Shown one piece after another: positions 37,236-48,732 of a stretch of DNA of 64,000 bases (the stretch's first letter is position 1; each line of letters begins with the position of its first letter). The translations under genes were made by a program, and so were the position numbers. Origin of the DNA: Cunninghamia lanceolata (Eukaryota; Streptophyta; Pinopsida; Cupressales; Cupressaceae); NCBI GenBank assembly GCA_027924645.1, contig BSBN01000888.1:19779501-19843500 (forward strand), in the 5' to 3' direction. The notes under the pieces were generated by a model, which had not been told where the DNA came from, did no database searches, and saw nothing but the letters and a program-made list of their open reading frames with translations.

Positions 37236-37597
37236 AATTTGGAGGCTATTTATGAAGAACTTAGTAGAAGGTTCCTCAAAAAAGGCAAAATGTTTAATTT
37301 TAGTTGCTAAATTGAGAGTCCTCTAGTTGCGACGGCTCCTTACTGTCAGCTGACATTATTTTTAGTCATGTGGGTAGTTTGCATATGGTGAGTAGTCCTT
37401 CTATTTTAATGTTGCACATAGGGTAGCAACTCTTGCATAATGGTATATCTTTCAGTAATGATTTCATTCATTTTATTTAGGGGGAATTAGTCATTATATT
37501 CTTGCTCTTCGCTTCTCTTTTATCATCTCCTTCTTTAGTTTGTTTTGCTCTATTTCCATCTTCTATTCTGGTGTTTGTATAAGATAAGTTTTTTAGT

Positions 37598-38242
37598 ATG
37601 GCCTCTGCTCAGCAAAATAGAAGAATTCATCTACCCACTCAGAATTGGGAATGGCCTTCATTAGATCTTATTAATCTGAATACTATGCATGAAGTTTTCA
37701 AGATTTATGAGGAAAATGTAGAGAGAGAGATTATATAGGTTTGTGGCCGGGATGTTTTATATTTTCCTAGTTCTCTATATCCTTCCCAAGCTGTATTGCA
37801 TTTTCGTTCTAATGCTATGGACTTATTGCAAAATTTCAACCTAGTAAGGAATTTGGGCTTTATGTTTGTCCATGATGATCATTTTACTGTGGATGTTTTT
37901 AATGAAAGTATAGAGGAATATGATTTGTATGAGGGTACTACTCTTGTGGGTGGCTTGTTTATTTGCAGGGATCTCTTCCATAGACCTGCGCTTCATTACC
38001 TTTACAATGCTATGCTGCATGGTCTTCAAAATAACTGTGTAATGTCCTTTCACAATTCTATTCACTATCATAGGAAAGAGTTGTGCAGGCAGATGATAGA
38101 TGATGCTTCGAGGGTTTTTAATGCACTATCTTTCCTTCTACATTATACTCATCCTCCTCCACCACTACCCCTTTAGCCAACTGAAGAGGAGAATCGTCGA
38201 CAACAGGGTTTATTTGCTGATGGCTGGCAAGATGTTAACTAA
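37598..38242 (+). pseudogene. Additional ORF downstream of LINE RNase H
   Basis: A 214-codon frame (ATG 37598, stop TAA 38240-38242) with no frameshift and only two in-frame stops, both TAG (codons 47 and 193). It lies about 360 bp after the RNase H, inside the LINE and before the poly-A. It starts MASAQQNRRIHLPTQ and includes LYFPSSLYPSQAVLHF, NLGFMFVHDDHFTVDVF, PALHYLYNAMLHGLQNN and a Pro run near codon 185. Rich in His, Asn and aromatics; no transmembrane segment, zinc knuckle or known motif that I can name. It may be a lineage-specific LINE ORF or a transduced host fragment. Confidence 0.6.
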
Positions 38243-38539
38243 TGGGTATTTTCTATAGTGGGAGTTTGTTTGTGGATCTCTATAAGATTTGTAAACTTCC
38301 AGATGAAAATTTTGTAATAGCTCCATTGTGACACAATAGTTAGTTTTGTATAATAGTCATGGATTTTGCCTTGACAGACTCATTCTCTTGAGTCGCTTTT
38401 GTATTTAGTTTAGTTTTAAAAGGCTAGAACTGGAGGTTTTCTTTGCCTGATGCTTTCCTACTAGTATGCCTCTTTGAATCAGGCTTTTTGTAAATTTCCT
38501 TTTTTATTAATACAATTTTAGTGGCTATGCCACTTTTTC

Positions 38540-38552
38540 AAAAAAAAAAAAA
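38540..38552 (+). other. LINE poly-A tail
   Basis: Thirteen A residues after TTTATTAATACAATTTTAG and GCTATGCCACTTTTTC, the usual 3' end of plant L1 elements. Confidence 0.9.
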
Positions 38553-38839
38553 GAAATTCAAGATGAAACCCTTAATGTAATCAAAATGTGAAAAAAATTG
38601 TATGGTTAGATAGCTAATAGAAAGATTAAGATTATGGTGGTATTTTTTTGAGTTTTCATTGAAAAAAGTGTCATCTTGATGGCCAGCATGCTCCAGATTA
38701 TCCCTAGATTTTTCTAAAAATTGATAAAAACATGTCAAAGAAAGATGAGCACAACACGAGTGCATTATAACATGCTCATGTTACATCATACATCTATGCT
38801 TCCACAATTTACATGCATGTCTACAAGGACAGTTACACT
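38553..38839. other. Spacer
   Basis: Nothing recognised. If the LINE inserted into the gypsy element, gypsy RT should resume here on the minus strand, but no RT motif is readable. Confidence 0.4.
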
Positions 38840-39310
38840 TCCTATCATCTCTCTCTCTACTTCCCTCCCCTCTCTACATCCTACCCTCTCTCTAAGTCTC
38901 TTCTTACCTACCCTCTCTAACTCCTACCTTCTCTCTCACTCTCTTCTTCCCTCCCCTCTCTACCTTCTACCCTCTATCTCACTCTCTACTTCCCTCCCCT
39001 ATCTACCTCCTACCCTCTTTCTGAGTCTTTGCTTCCCTCGCCTCTCTACCTCCTACCTTCTCTCTTAGTCTCTTCCCCCCTCTCTATGTCCTACCCTCTC
39101 TCTCACTTTCTACTTCCCTCCCCTGTCTACCTCCTACCCTCTCTCTCAATCTCTACTTCCCTCCTCTGTCTACCTCCTACCCTCTCTCTCTTCTTCCTTC
39201 CCCTATCTACCTCCTATGGTCCACTCTCACTCTCTACTTCCCTCCTATCTCTACCTCCTATCCTCTCTCTCACTCTCTACTTCCCTCCCCTCTCTACCTC
39301 TCCTCATCAT
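38840..39310. repeat. Pyrimidine-rich minisatellite, about 40-45 bp unit
   Basis: About ten imperfect copies of a unit built from CTACCTCCTACCCTCTCTCT and CACTCTCTACTTCCCTCC. Open frames here are low-complexity Ser/Leu/Pro and not genes. Confidence 0.9.
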
Positions 39311-39425
39311 TCTTCCCATCTGATGAAATTTCATAAATTATCTTGTTTCCATTTCATCATCCCAATTTATATCCTTGTGCCTCTTTGCATTTCCTAGTTT
39401 TCTTGTTTCCATATTCTTTGTCGAC

Positions 39426-39560
39426 ATGGGAGAGGAGGGGGAGGAAGAGGGAGAGAGGATGGAGATGGAGGAGAGAGAGGGGAGAGATAGGGTGATAAGG
39501 GGAGAGAGAGAGAGAGCGAGTCCTAGTTTTCTTATTTTGGAGAGACAGAGAGAGGGTTGG
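39426..39560. repeat. GA-rich microsatellite
   Basis: Purine tract of GGAGAGAGAG-type repeats directly before the telomere-like array. It is the strand-reverse of the neighbouring CT tracts. Confidence 0.85.
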
Positions 39561-39565
39561 TCAGG

Positions 39566-39840
39566 TTTATGAGTTTAGGGTTACTTAAGTTTAGGGTTTA
39601 GTGGAATTATTTAGGGTTTAGGGTTGCAAAGTTTTGTGGTTTAGGGGTTAGATTTTAGGGGTATTATTTAGGGTTTAGGGGTTTTGGGAGAGAGAGAGAG
39701 TGGTTTAGGGTTGCTCAAGTTTAGGAGCATATTTAAGGTTTATGATTTTAGGGTTGCTTAGACCTTTAGGGGTAAATTATTTAGGGTTTATGAGTTTCTA
39801 GGGTTGTCAAGTTCAGGGTTTAGGAGTTAGGGTTAAAGGG
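39566..39840 (+). repeat. Interstitial telomere-like TTTAGGG array
   Basis: Many exact TTTAGGG units, often as TTTAGGGTTTAGGG, mixed with variants (TTTAGGGG, TTAGGGTTGC) and recurring spacers such as GCTCAAGTTTAGG and GGAATTATTTAGGG. It is the plant (Arabidopsis-type) telomere sequence in degenerate form. Confidence 0.88.
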
Positions 39841-41039
39841 GAATTATTTTATAATTTCCCTCTAATCCTCCTAATCCTAATGCATTAGTCCACCCATCTC
39901 CTAATCCATCAATCCCTATCATCCATCCACCATATAACTCACCATCTAATCCACCATCAAACATTCTACGCTCTGATCCACCAACCGATGAATGCTTGAA
40001 TTTTTTTTCCAAAGACATTACAAAATCCAAAAGTGAAAGCAATGACATGGAGCCATCCAAATCCACTGGTCCAATTTAATCCCCCTCTAACACTCCCAAT
40101 CCTAATATATCTGGGCTTCCTATATCCATTCACTTGATCCTAATCCTAACCCCACAACATCTTCTGTCATTATCCATCAACTATATGCATATCCTAGTCC
40201 ATCAAGCCATGAAGCCATGAAGGATGTGACACAAGGACTATTAGTAAGGAATCTAAGAACATCATGTACTCAAATTGATATCCTTGAGACTAACAAAGAA
40301 CCTCCTAATAACATGTCTACCACTCCAACACCATCATCCACTCCTATGTCTATCCATTTCATTGAAGAGTCTCTTACCATAAGTCAAAGTCAAACCCCAT
40401 CATGTAGCCATGTTGTCAAACATTCAAAGATTATTGATCCCATCCAAGAACCCATCATATCCATCTAATAAACCCAATAGCTATGTTAAGAGCCTAGTCC
40501 AAAGCATGTGGAAACACCAACCACCCATCCTAATCAAAATCCAATCATCCCATATAATCCCATCTCAGTTCCCTTATCATCTCATGGTCAACCCTCTATA
40601 CATCGATCTCATCATTGATCTTCCAACATCTCTTAGTGAACCCCCATCACCATCTCTTACTCCCCAATCTAATGACTATCAATGCATCCCCACTTACCTT
40701 ATCCATATCTAATATCATGCTATCCAGGCTTATCCTCCCTTTGATAAAGATATTATCTATGATCAAGATCTTACCCATGAGCAAGTAACCCACATCACTC
40801 CAATCCATCATCCCATTAGCCCTATCCATCATCATGTGCTAGTCTTATTCATTATCCATCAATATCCCATGATGACACACTTGGTCCCCAAGAAAACATA
40901 GATAATCAAACAAATAACTTGGATCCTATCAAATCACATCCCAATGAGGATAATTATTTAATCAAGATCCAAGAATTCTACATCCATTTTGTATTGATCC
41001 TCCATCATCCCCTATTGAACTATATGTTTAGGTGTTTAT
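39841..41039. other. CCATC-rich low-complexity region
   Basis: Stretches of CCATCCATC/AATCCATC-like sequence with short frames rich in Pro, Ser, Ile and His. It separates two telomere-like arrays. No protein recognised. Confidence 0.5.
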
Positions 41040-41515
41040 CCTAGTTTCTCAAGTTTAGGGTTTAGGGGTCAAGGTCATTATTTGAGGTTTACATGAGTTT
41101 AGGTTTGCTCAAGTACATAGGGTTTAGGGTTTAGGGTTAGGGTTTAAGGGAATTATTTAGGCTTTAGGGGTTTAGGGATGCTCAAGTTTAGGGTTCAGTG
41201 TTTAGGGGTTAGGGGTTTAGGGTTGCTCAAGTTTAAGGGTTAGGGTTTAAGGTTTAGAGAGAGACAGAGTGAGGGGCCCAATAGAGATTAGGAGAGATAG
41301 GGAGATAGAGGTTTAAGGTTGATTCCAAGTTTTATGGTTTAAGGGTTAGGGGTTAAAGGGTTTAAGTTTTCTCATTTTTAGGGTTTAGGGGTTAGGGGTT
41401 TAAGGGTTAGGGTTTAGGTTTTAGGGTCATTATTTATGGTTTATGGTTTATGGTTTAGGGGTTAGGGATTAAGATTTAGAGGTTTAGGTTTATGATTTAG
41501 GTAGAGAGGAGAATA
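41040..41515 (+). repeat. Second interstitial telomere-like array
   Basis: Same degenerate TTTAGGG units and the same GCTCAAGTTTAGG spacer as at 39566-39840, in the same orientation. The shared spacer implies the two arrays derive from one higher-order unit. Confidence 0.88.
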
Positions 41516-41539
41516 GGGAGATATAGAGGAGACCGAATC

Positions 41540-42440
41540 TTGGAGAGATATCTTTGTATCCTCTATCCCTCTCTCTAACTATACTTGCCTCTCTCTATCT
41601 CTCTCTCCCTGTCTCTCTATCTTGCTCTCTCTTTCGATACCCTCTCTCTAACTCTACCTTTCTATCTCTCCCTCCCTCACTATCTCACTCCCCCTCTTTA
41701 TCACTCTCATAATCCCTTTACCTCAAATCTATCTCCCTAGGTCTCTAGAAGTTGTATCTCTTGATCTCTTTCCCTATCTCTATCTCTCTAGACATATGGA
41801 TCCATATCTCTTAATCTATCCCTTGCTACCTCTCTCTCCTCTCTATATCTCTCCCCATCCCTCTACCTCTTGAAATCTCTCTCCCTATGTCTCTAGACAT
41901 ATCTCCATCTCTTTTCCTATCTCTATCTATCTACATAACCCTATCTCTTAAAATATCCCTCTCTACCTCTCTTTCTATATTTCCCTATCTCTCCCTTGCT
42001 AGGTCTATCTCCCTATATCTCCCCTCTCTCTCTATATATGTATCTCTATCTTTGTCCCTCTATAGATCCCTTTGTCTATCTTAACCCCCCTCTCTCCCTC
42101 TCCCCATCTCTATCTATCCCTCTCTATCTCTCTATTTTCTCCTCTTTCTATATTTTTTCCTTTCTCTAACTCTATCTCTTTCTCCATCTCTTTATGGATA
42201 CCCCCGAGCTCTCTCCCTATCCATATCCATGTCCCTCTCTATCTCTCCATGTCTCTTGGTCTCTCTATCTCTCTCTATTTATCTAGGTTTCCCCCTCCCC
42301 CTTTCTATGTCTCCCACCCTCTCTATATACATCCCTTTCTATCTACCTATTTCTCCCTTTATCTCTTTATTTATATATCCTCCCTCTATCTAAATATATC
42401 TACCTCTCTATCTCTATATCTCTCTCCCTCACATTCCAAG
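41540..42440. repeat. Long CT/TATCTC polypyrimidine tract
   Basis: About 0.9 kb of CTCTATCTCTCCCT-type sequence, almost all pyrimidine on the plus strand with A interruptions. No coding potential. Confidence 0.88.
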
Positions 42441-42512
42441 AGGTCGATAGAGAAAGGGAGAGAGATATAGAGAAAGAGAGACATATAAAGTTGTAGAGAG
42501 AGAGAGAGACTC
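42441..42512. repeat. GA tract inverted to the CT tract
   Basis: AGAGAAAGGGAGAGAGATAT and following GAGAGAGAG, the reverse complement type of the preceding tract. The two could fold back on each other. Confidence 0.8.
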
Positions 42513-45434
42513 TCCCATGTAGATATAAGGTTACATTTGTCCCTCCTAGTATCTAGACAAGTTCTATTTCATGAGCCACATGGATAGTTGAGTCTAGGGA
42601 TACTCTTGGACCATGACTTGATTACCTATTTGATGCACTACATGCATATTTACAATATATTTTATGTGAGAGCATCACATCCTAGACCATTATTTTGGCA
42701 CCATCATTGAGAAGGTTATGATTTTTGCATGCATGAAGCTTTATGTTTTCATGCTTCCCAAAATACGAGCATGTTATAATGTGCTAGCATTATGGGAAGC
42801 ATGAAAAATGGGAAAAAAACATGTGGGATTTGTGATTCAGACCCCACATGACTGTTATTCCTACTTTTCATGCAGTATATCAGATAAGAAAATGCTTTTC
42901 ATGTTGTTTGACATATTGAGAATCAGTTTTAGATCAATCCACCAATTTTTTTTTCAACGTAGAAGAACTGATTTTGCATGTTTTTGGATTAAAATTGATT
43001 ATTTAAACTGAAAGTTTCATGTTTCATGTGTGATATTGTTTCAAAGCTAATTACCATTGTTATATAGATTGAATTTGATGATATATGTTTGTTTTTTCCA
43101 TAAATTTCACTAATCCTATTCTAGAGTTATGTAGAATTCATAATCAAGCTTGTGAAAAAGAAGAATTTGAGGATTTTGAAGCCATATTTTGGAGAATTGG
43201 TCAACTACAATATCAAATTCTAAGGTATGTTCAACTTATGTCCATTTTAATTTGCATATATATGTTGTTATGTTCTTTATGTCTTTATGTCTTTATGTTC
43301 TAAGATATATATGTGTCTAGGTATATCAGTTAGTTTAGTCAAATAGACTCCAAATCATGTTTCCACCTTGGTTTGGTCCTTCATGCCTTCATTTCACCTA
43401 TTTTCACCTATACAAGAGAAAAAAAATATCAAATACTTCATAAAATAATTTTAGTGAACAATTGTTTGTCATAATCATAGTCATGATCAATGGAGCCAAA
43501 ATTGATTCTAGAAGACTCTTGATTTTTGCCCTAGGATGATATAGAAGGATTTATTTCTTAATATGCATAATGATTCATTCAATATAACCATGCAATGGCT
43601 TGAATCTTAGACTATCCTATGCCCCCTGTTATCCTACTTGTCTTTATTGATCATTTAGACATAATTGTTAAGTGTCCTTTTGATAACTTCTACATGCATG
43701 TTTCATAGTATGAATTCTCTTGGAGAAGGTTAGAGAATGTGGAGACCTCTTTAGTGTCTTGGGATAGGACATTCCTTATGCACCTATTCATGATGATTTG
43801 TATGCACATGATACAACAATATTTCAAAATTTCCTACTTGTCCTTTGTTACCACATGATGGTGGTTACCTTGATCGACTATATACCTTTCAATACCCTAA
43901 ATTATAGAGATTAGTTTAATGATTTTTGTGATAGTCCTATGTATGGCTACCCTAAAGAAGTCAAGGACTATACTCTTTGACCATCTTAGATTGTAATAAT
44001 CCCTCTCAGTACATATGTAGTTTCCTTAAGGGTTTTAGGGCCTTTAGTAATGTTGTACCATTCTCATATAGTCCTTACTTATGAATTTAACAACTTGGGA
44101 GACCTTGTATATGAGTGTCCTAATGTCTTGCATAGTCTTTGATTATTTTGGATTGTGATAGTCCCTTATTGACTTGTTAATGACTCTATAAGACAACAAA
44201 ATACCTCTTCATCTACCCTTTCCATTACCATCAAAACATTTCCTTATTCCTATGAAAGCTTCCTATTGTTATGGCACCATTTGGATGGCCTTATCATGAC
44301 ATTATCTTGACTAATAATAGCCCTTGTTATGGTTGTCATGTGAATAATCCTCTAAGAAACCCTCATGTAACTTGTTGAAATTGTGAAGACATATTGACCT
44401 AACTTTCAACCATAGAAAGAACCATTAGACTTGTCATGAAACCATGTTAATCAAAGAAAATGCATATGAAATAAGGCTCTTAAATCCTTAGAAAGACAAG
44501 GATCTTGAGGGGCATACTTAGTAATAGTCTTATGACACTTTGCGAGATAATCCTCATGGAAGATGAGTTAAATTAGTGATTGTCCAATATATTAGTGACT
44601 GTCCAACACTATAGTCATTAGTGATTGTTCATATTATGCTAGGGTCATATTTTAGGCTGCTAGGAAAGTTTTGAAGGATTGTCTTCATGTTATTAAAGTT
44701 GTAAAGTGTGGTCATCAATGCAAATGTGGTTATAAGCCTTTGAAATTGTCATTTCTTAATGTTGATAAGTGATTTATGACTGTTATAAATAGAACAATCA
44801 TGTTTTGAAATTGAAAATCATATGCTATAGCTCTAGGGGATTGTCATCATGGGGGTTTTAGTATCTTCATGAGATTTATTATTGATTGAATGCTTGAGAA
44901 TTTTCCCCATTCTATCAAAATGCAAGAGGGTTTGCCACTCAGCAAGAACACACATCATTCATTTTACAAAAGGACTATTATACAAAAGAGTTACCTAGCC
45001 ACCTTGTGAGAGTCATGTTACTAATTAGTTATAGTACTCATAGCATAGAAATGGTCCAAGGTCCTATCATTGGGTTGAAGAAGCTATCCTTGTGCAAACT
45101 TTAAAGGTGCTAGTATGCAAAATACCATGTAGACTGCCCTAGAAGACTCTCACAAATAAATCAACAATAGGACTATCATAAGTTTAGAGGCTCAAAAGAT
45201 GACATGGTAGACTTACCTTGGGGCTAAAAGTATCTTGAACATGATCTTAGACGCTTTTATGTGGTGATGACCCAACCATACAACAACTCATTGGCTCACA
45301 ACTTCTTGTATTGTTGCTCCTAGTAGATCCAACTTCATTGGATTATGAATTATCAAGAACAAATGGTTTTTAACACTTAACCACCAATGTGGGAACCCTT
45401 ACACCTTACGTAAAAGTGCTTTGAAGGAGGTTTC
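42513..45434. other. Non-coding, nothing recognised
   Basis: AT-rich sequence ending at element D's 5' LTR. The longest frame (43085-43303) is 72 codons and is mostly hydrophobic at its C-terminus. There is no support for a gene. Confidence 0.4.
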
Positions 45435-46652
45435 TGTTATGTCAAAAACTGTCCCCTTGGGGGCTTTTCCCTCTTAAGGTTTTGCTCATGGGTCCTGTTT
45501 ATGTAGTTAGGGCATCTTGCATGATTTTGATGACTCCCGTTTTGATATTACATGGAAAATAGGACTCAGGGGATGCGCTTAACAATAATCATACCTAAAA
45601 TAGGGGGGAGGACATGGGCACCCATGCCCTAATCCTACCCTATTTTATGTTAGGACCAATTTTAGAGTGTTGGTTTATGACCCTTATTTAGGTCCTATGC
45701 TGACACGCTAAGTTTGAATTACAAAATTCTTAGCAGAAATGTTTGTAGTTGCATATATAAGCCAGATTAGTGATTCATTTGTAAACTAGATGGCATTTTG
45801 GATTCATGAGTTTATGTTAACGTGATTCAAGGAATTCATTATGTTGTAGAGTAGAATTTGTGTTGTTATTATGTGTTGTGTTTGTAGATTCAGCAACCAT
45901 CTCCTCATAGCATGAAGAGCATCCTCCTTCCATGAGATCTTCATTGCAAGGTGATATAATTTGTGTTTTCAGTCATTTATCATTTGGATTTTGCCTCTAT
46001 TTTGCAGGAATACGCCCTCTTTATCTAACAATGGTATTTAGAAGAGTTTAATGTCTCTCTAGGACTTGATTGAGGCAAGCCTCTAAACACCACAACCCCC
46101 AACCCATTTTTCAATGATTGCAAGTTATAGATTATAGGAGAAGAAAAAGTAGAGTTGTAGGAGAGAAATACAGACTGTTGGAATTACATATCAGAAGAGA
46201 AAATAGGGACCTAGACTCATTACTCCTCCAAATCTTGTAACTAAAGAATCTCTAGAACAACGGAAATAGGTTGCAAACAAGATTCCCAGATCCTGATAGA
46301 AATGGTGGCACTGGACTAGGGTTCCCACTCATTAGTCCCTAACTTTTCCATTTTCTAAACTTCAAAATCTGATATGGATTTGATTGTCATTTGATATCTT
46401 TGTGTGCAAGCATTTTCCATAATTTGTCTGTTTTCTTCTGTATTTGTATAATTAGGGTTTTGATCATAATTGGACTTAATGAAACAAAAAAATCACATAA
46501 TTCCAATTTTCCCCTATGTTTTGAGTGACCTAAGGCCTGTAGTAGACTTCCTACTTAACTCAAGTCCTTGAATGCTTAGAGGTGAAAGGAGGATTCATAC
46601 AAACTAGCAAAATAAACACAAAAATCCTCTTCATCATTTTTCACCCTAAACA
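45435..46652 (+). repeat. 5' LTR of element D
   Basis: 1,218 bp. TATATAA at 45754-45760 is a good TATA box, and the same box is found in the other three LTRs of the family. The 3' end is TTCACCCTAAACA. Confidence 0.93.
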
Positions 46653-46670
46653 TTTTGGTGAACCTATATT
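46653..46670 (+). other. Primer binding site of element D
   Basis: TTTTGGTGAACCTATATT directly after the LTR. Element E has TTTTGGTGAACCCATGTT at the same place. The TGGTGAACC core would pair with a tRNA ending in GGTTCACCA; I cannot assign which tRNA. It is not the usual initiator-Met site. Confidence 0.7.
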
Positions 46671-47129
46671 TTTGATGAATTTTTCACCTTTCTAAGTGTT
46701 TTTATTCAAATTTATATCCATTTCATTCATTCATATCATTGTTCATCTTATTGCTTTTGAAAAATTACAAAACAATTGAAAATTTTGAAAATTTCAAAAA
46801 AATTGGCATTTTTAGATTGTATTTTCAAGTAATTTGAATTAATTGGAATTGAATTTCAATAAATTTCTGTCATTAGCATCATATCTGATTTGGAATACAG
46901 AAAATTTTCATTTATCATTCATTTACGCAGCATTTTCATGCTTAAATTGTTGAAAATTGCTTCAAATTGTGCATTTTTTCAGATAACCTAGTTTTACATT
47001 AGCTAGAGTTTGTAGTCAAAATCTTGTTTCATATTTTACTACCCTTTTAAAACATTCATTAGGACTGATTTATAACTATAGTGTTTCATCATAGTGGTTT
47101 TCTTGCAAAATTTCATGCCCAGGGTTTGA

Positions 47130-48640
47130 AAACCTTGATTTTTCACTAGATTTTGGCTTTATTGTCTCTCTAGATTTGCACCATAGGCATGTTGTAAAGG
47201 ATTTTTCTGCACTAATTAGCTTTTTATCAGGGTTATTACATACTTCCCCTCCTAAAATTATTTACAACACCTTTTTATTGGGCTCTTACAATGAAAATTT
47301 GGTGAAAATTTGCATATTTTGGCTATATTTTCCCTAGGGTTTGACCTTGAGTGGCACTATTACCATGTTGTGATAGTTTTTTGGCATTAGGTGGCTATTA
47401 TTACCATTACAATTTTCTATCCATCATCATTTTCCTCACAAAACCCTTTGTCATATTCTTTTTCATTGAAATTTGGTGAAAAATCGTATTTTTATATTAT
47501 ATTTGCCCTAGTGTTTGACCTAGATTTGCACTCCAAGCATGTTGTGATGGATTTTATGGTTTTAGGTGACTAATATTAATGCTATTTCACCTCCTAAAAA
47601 TCTTTACAACACCCTTTTTATTGGGTCTTTGTATTGAAAAGTTGAGAAAAATTGCATATTTTAGCACATTTTCACTAGGTTTGACTTGCCATCATCCTAG
47701 ATTTTGATGAAGGGGGTAAATCATAAAAATAGACAATAACACAAATTGCACATAGAAAATAGAATGATATTTTATTAATATAGGAAAAACATTACATTAC
47801 AGAAGCTCAAATACAATCAGAGGATGAATCCCCTACAAGCTACAACACATTACAGCTCCCTCTCTCAAGACTTTGGAATCTTTAGCCTTCTGTAACCCCA
47901 AATCAACTAGGGTTTCTATTTTCCTACCTTTTCTTGACTCTACACCTTCCCCCTTAACTCTACTACCCAAAGGGTTCCCAAAAATGGTCATATATAGCCC
48001 TTTTTGGCAGCCACCAGCTTAATTTTGAAATTTGCATCTCCCTCCAAAAATAGGTCAACTTAGTGGGGCCATAAATTTTGATACCACCATTGGATTTTCA
48101 ATTATAATACCTTTTTCAGAAAGCTCTCGAAAAGATGGTTGTGGAGAAGCAATACCTAAAGGTAGACTGCTTGGGTTTCCCACCAAATTTTAGGCCCATC
48201 TGGAGCTTCCAAGTACCTCAAATTTGTCTTTGAATATTTCAATAGGATTTTTGGAATTTGAAATTTTAATATCTCACAAATGACAAATGATATTGAAGTG
48301 ATTTCTTCGCCATTAGCTTCAATTCACCATTCTGGAGGTCCATGTAAGATTTTGTATCCAACTGTGCACAAATGCAAACTTACTAAAAATAGTAACCCTA
48401 CCAAATTTAGCCCTTATTGAAAAGAAACAACATTTTTTTGGGTTGATGCAAGGTTTCTCTTGAACCCTAGATGCTCCTGCATCAGATTTGTATCAAAAGT
48501 GTGTTGTGAAGGATATTATTGCTTTATTAGACTGATATCAGACATATTATTTTCTTTTGATCAATTTTCTTACAACACCCTTTCTTTCACTTATTTGTGT
48601 TGAAAATGTTGAAAAAATGAAGCATTTTAGGTCATTTTCA
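47130..48640 (+). repeat. Tandem repeats in element D leader
   Basis: Three to four diverged copies of a unit of about 190-200 bp. Recurring parts are CTAGATTTGCACC, GCATGTTGTGATGGATTTT, TTTACAACACCCTTTTTATT and TTGGTGAAAAATTGCATATTTT. The array is split by the solo LTR at 47705-48484. Element E has the same repeats in its leader. Tandem repeats in the untranslated region are known from Tat/Ogre elements. Confidence 0.8.
47705..48484 (-). mobile_element. Solo LTR related to element C
   Basis: 780 bp flanked by a perfect GATTT duplication (47700-47704 and 48485-48489). Removing it rejoins a leader repeat as CCTAGATTTGTATC. On the minus strand it begins TGATGCAGGAGCATCTAG, close to element C's TGGTGCAGGAGCACCTAC, and ends CATCA as C's LTR does. 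Minus-strand TATATA (47991-47996) and AATAAA (47771-47776) have the spacing of an LTR promoter and poly-A signal. It probably arose by recombination between the two LTRs of a former complete element. Confidence 0.88.
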
Positions 48641-48732
48641 TATATAGCTTTGCATTTGTATTTTGCATAACTTTTGAAAAGATTTTAAAATATAATTTTA
48701 CGTTGATTTGAAAACATACACATGGCACCTTC

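Larger units (their letters stand above)
33048..38552 (+). mobile_element. 5'-truncated L1-type LINE
   Basis: Non-LTR retrotransposon of about 5.5 kb with endonuclease, RT, zf-RVT-like motif, RNase H, an additional ORF and a terminal A run (38540-38552). ORF1 and the first part of the endonuclease are absent, the usual 5' truncation. The 5' end abuts gypsy RT sequence of opposite strand. I see no clear target duplication (left flank ...TTTGTGAATCT, right flank GAAATTCAAG...), and the right flank is not recognisable gypsy RT, so a deletion at insertion is possible. Confidence 0.93.

Noticed and set aside
38721..39397. Ser/Leu/Pro-rich frames over the CT minisatellite (also 41887-42470)
   Set aside because: Low-complexity translation of pyrimidine repeats.
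40217..40712. 100-codon frames in the CCATC-rich region
   Set aside because: Compositionally biased with no motif or partner; treated as low-complexity sequence.
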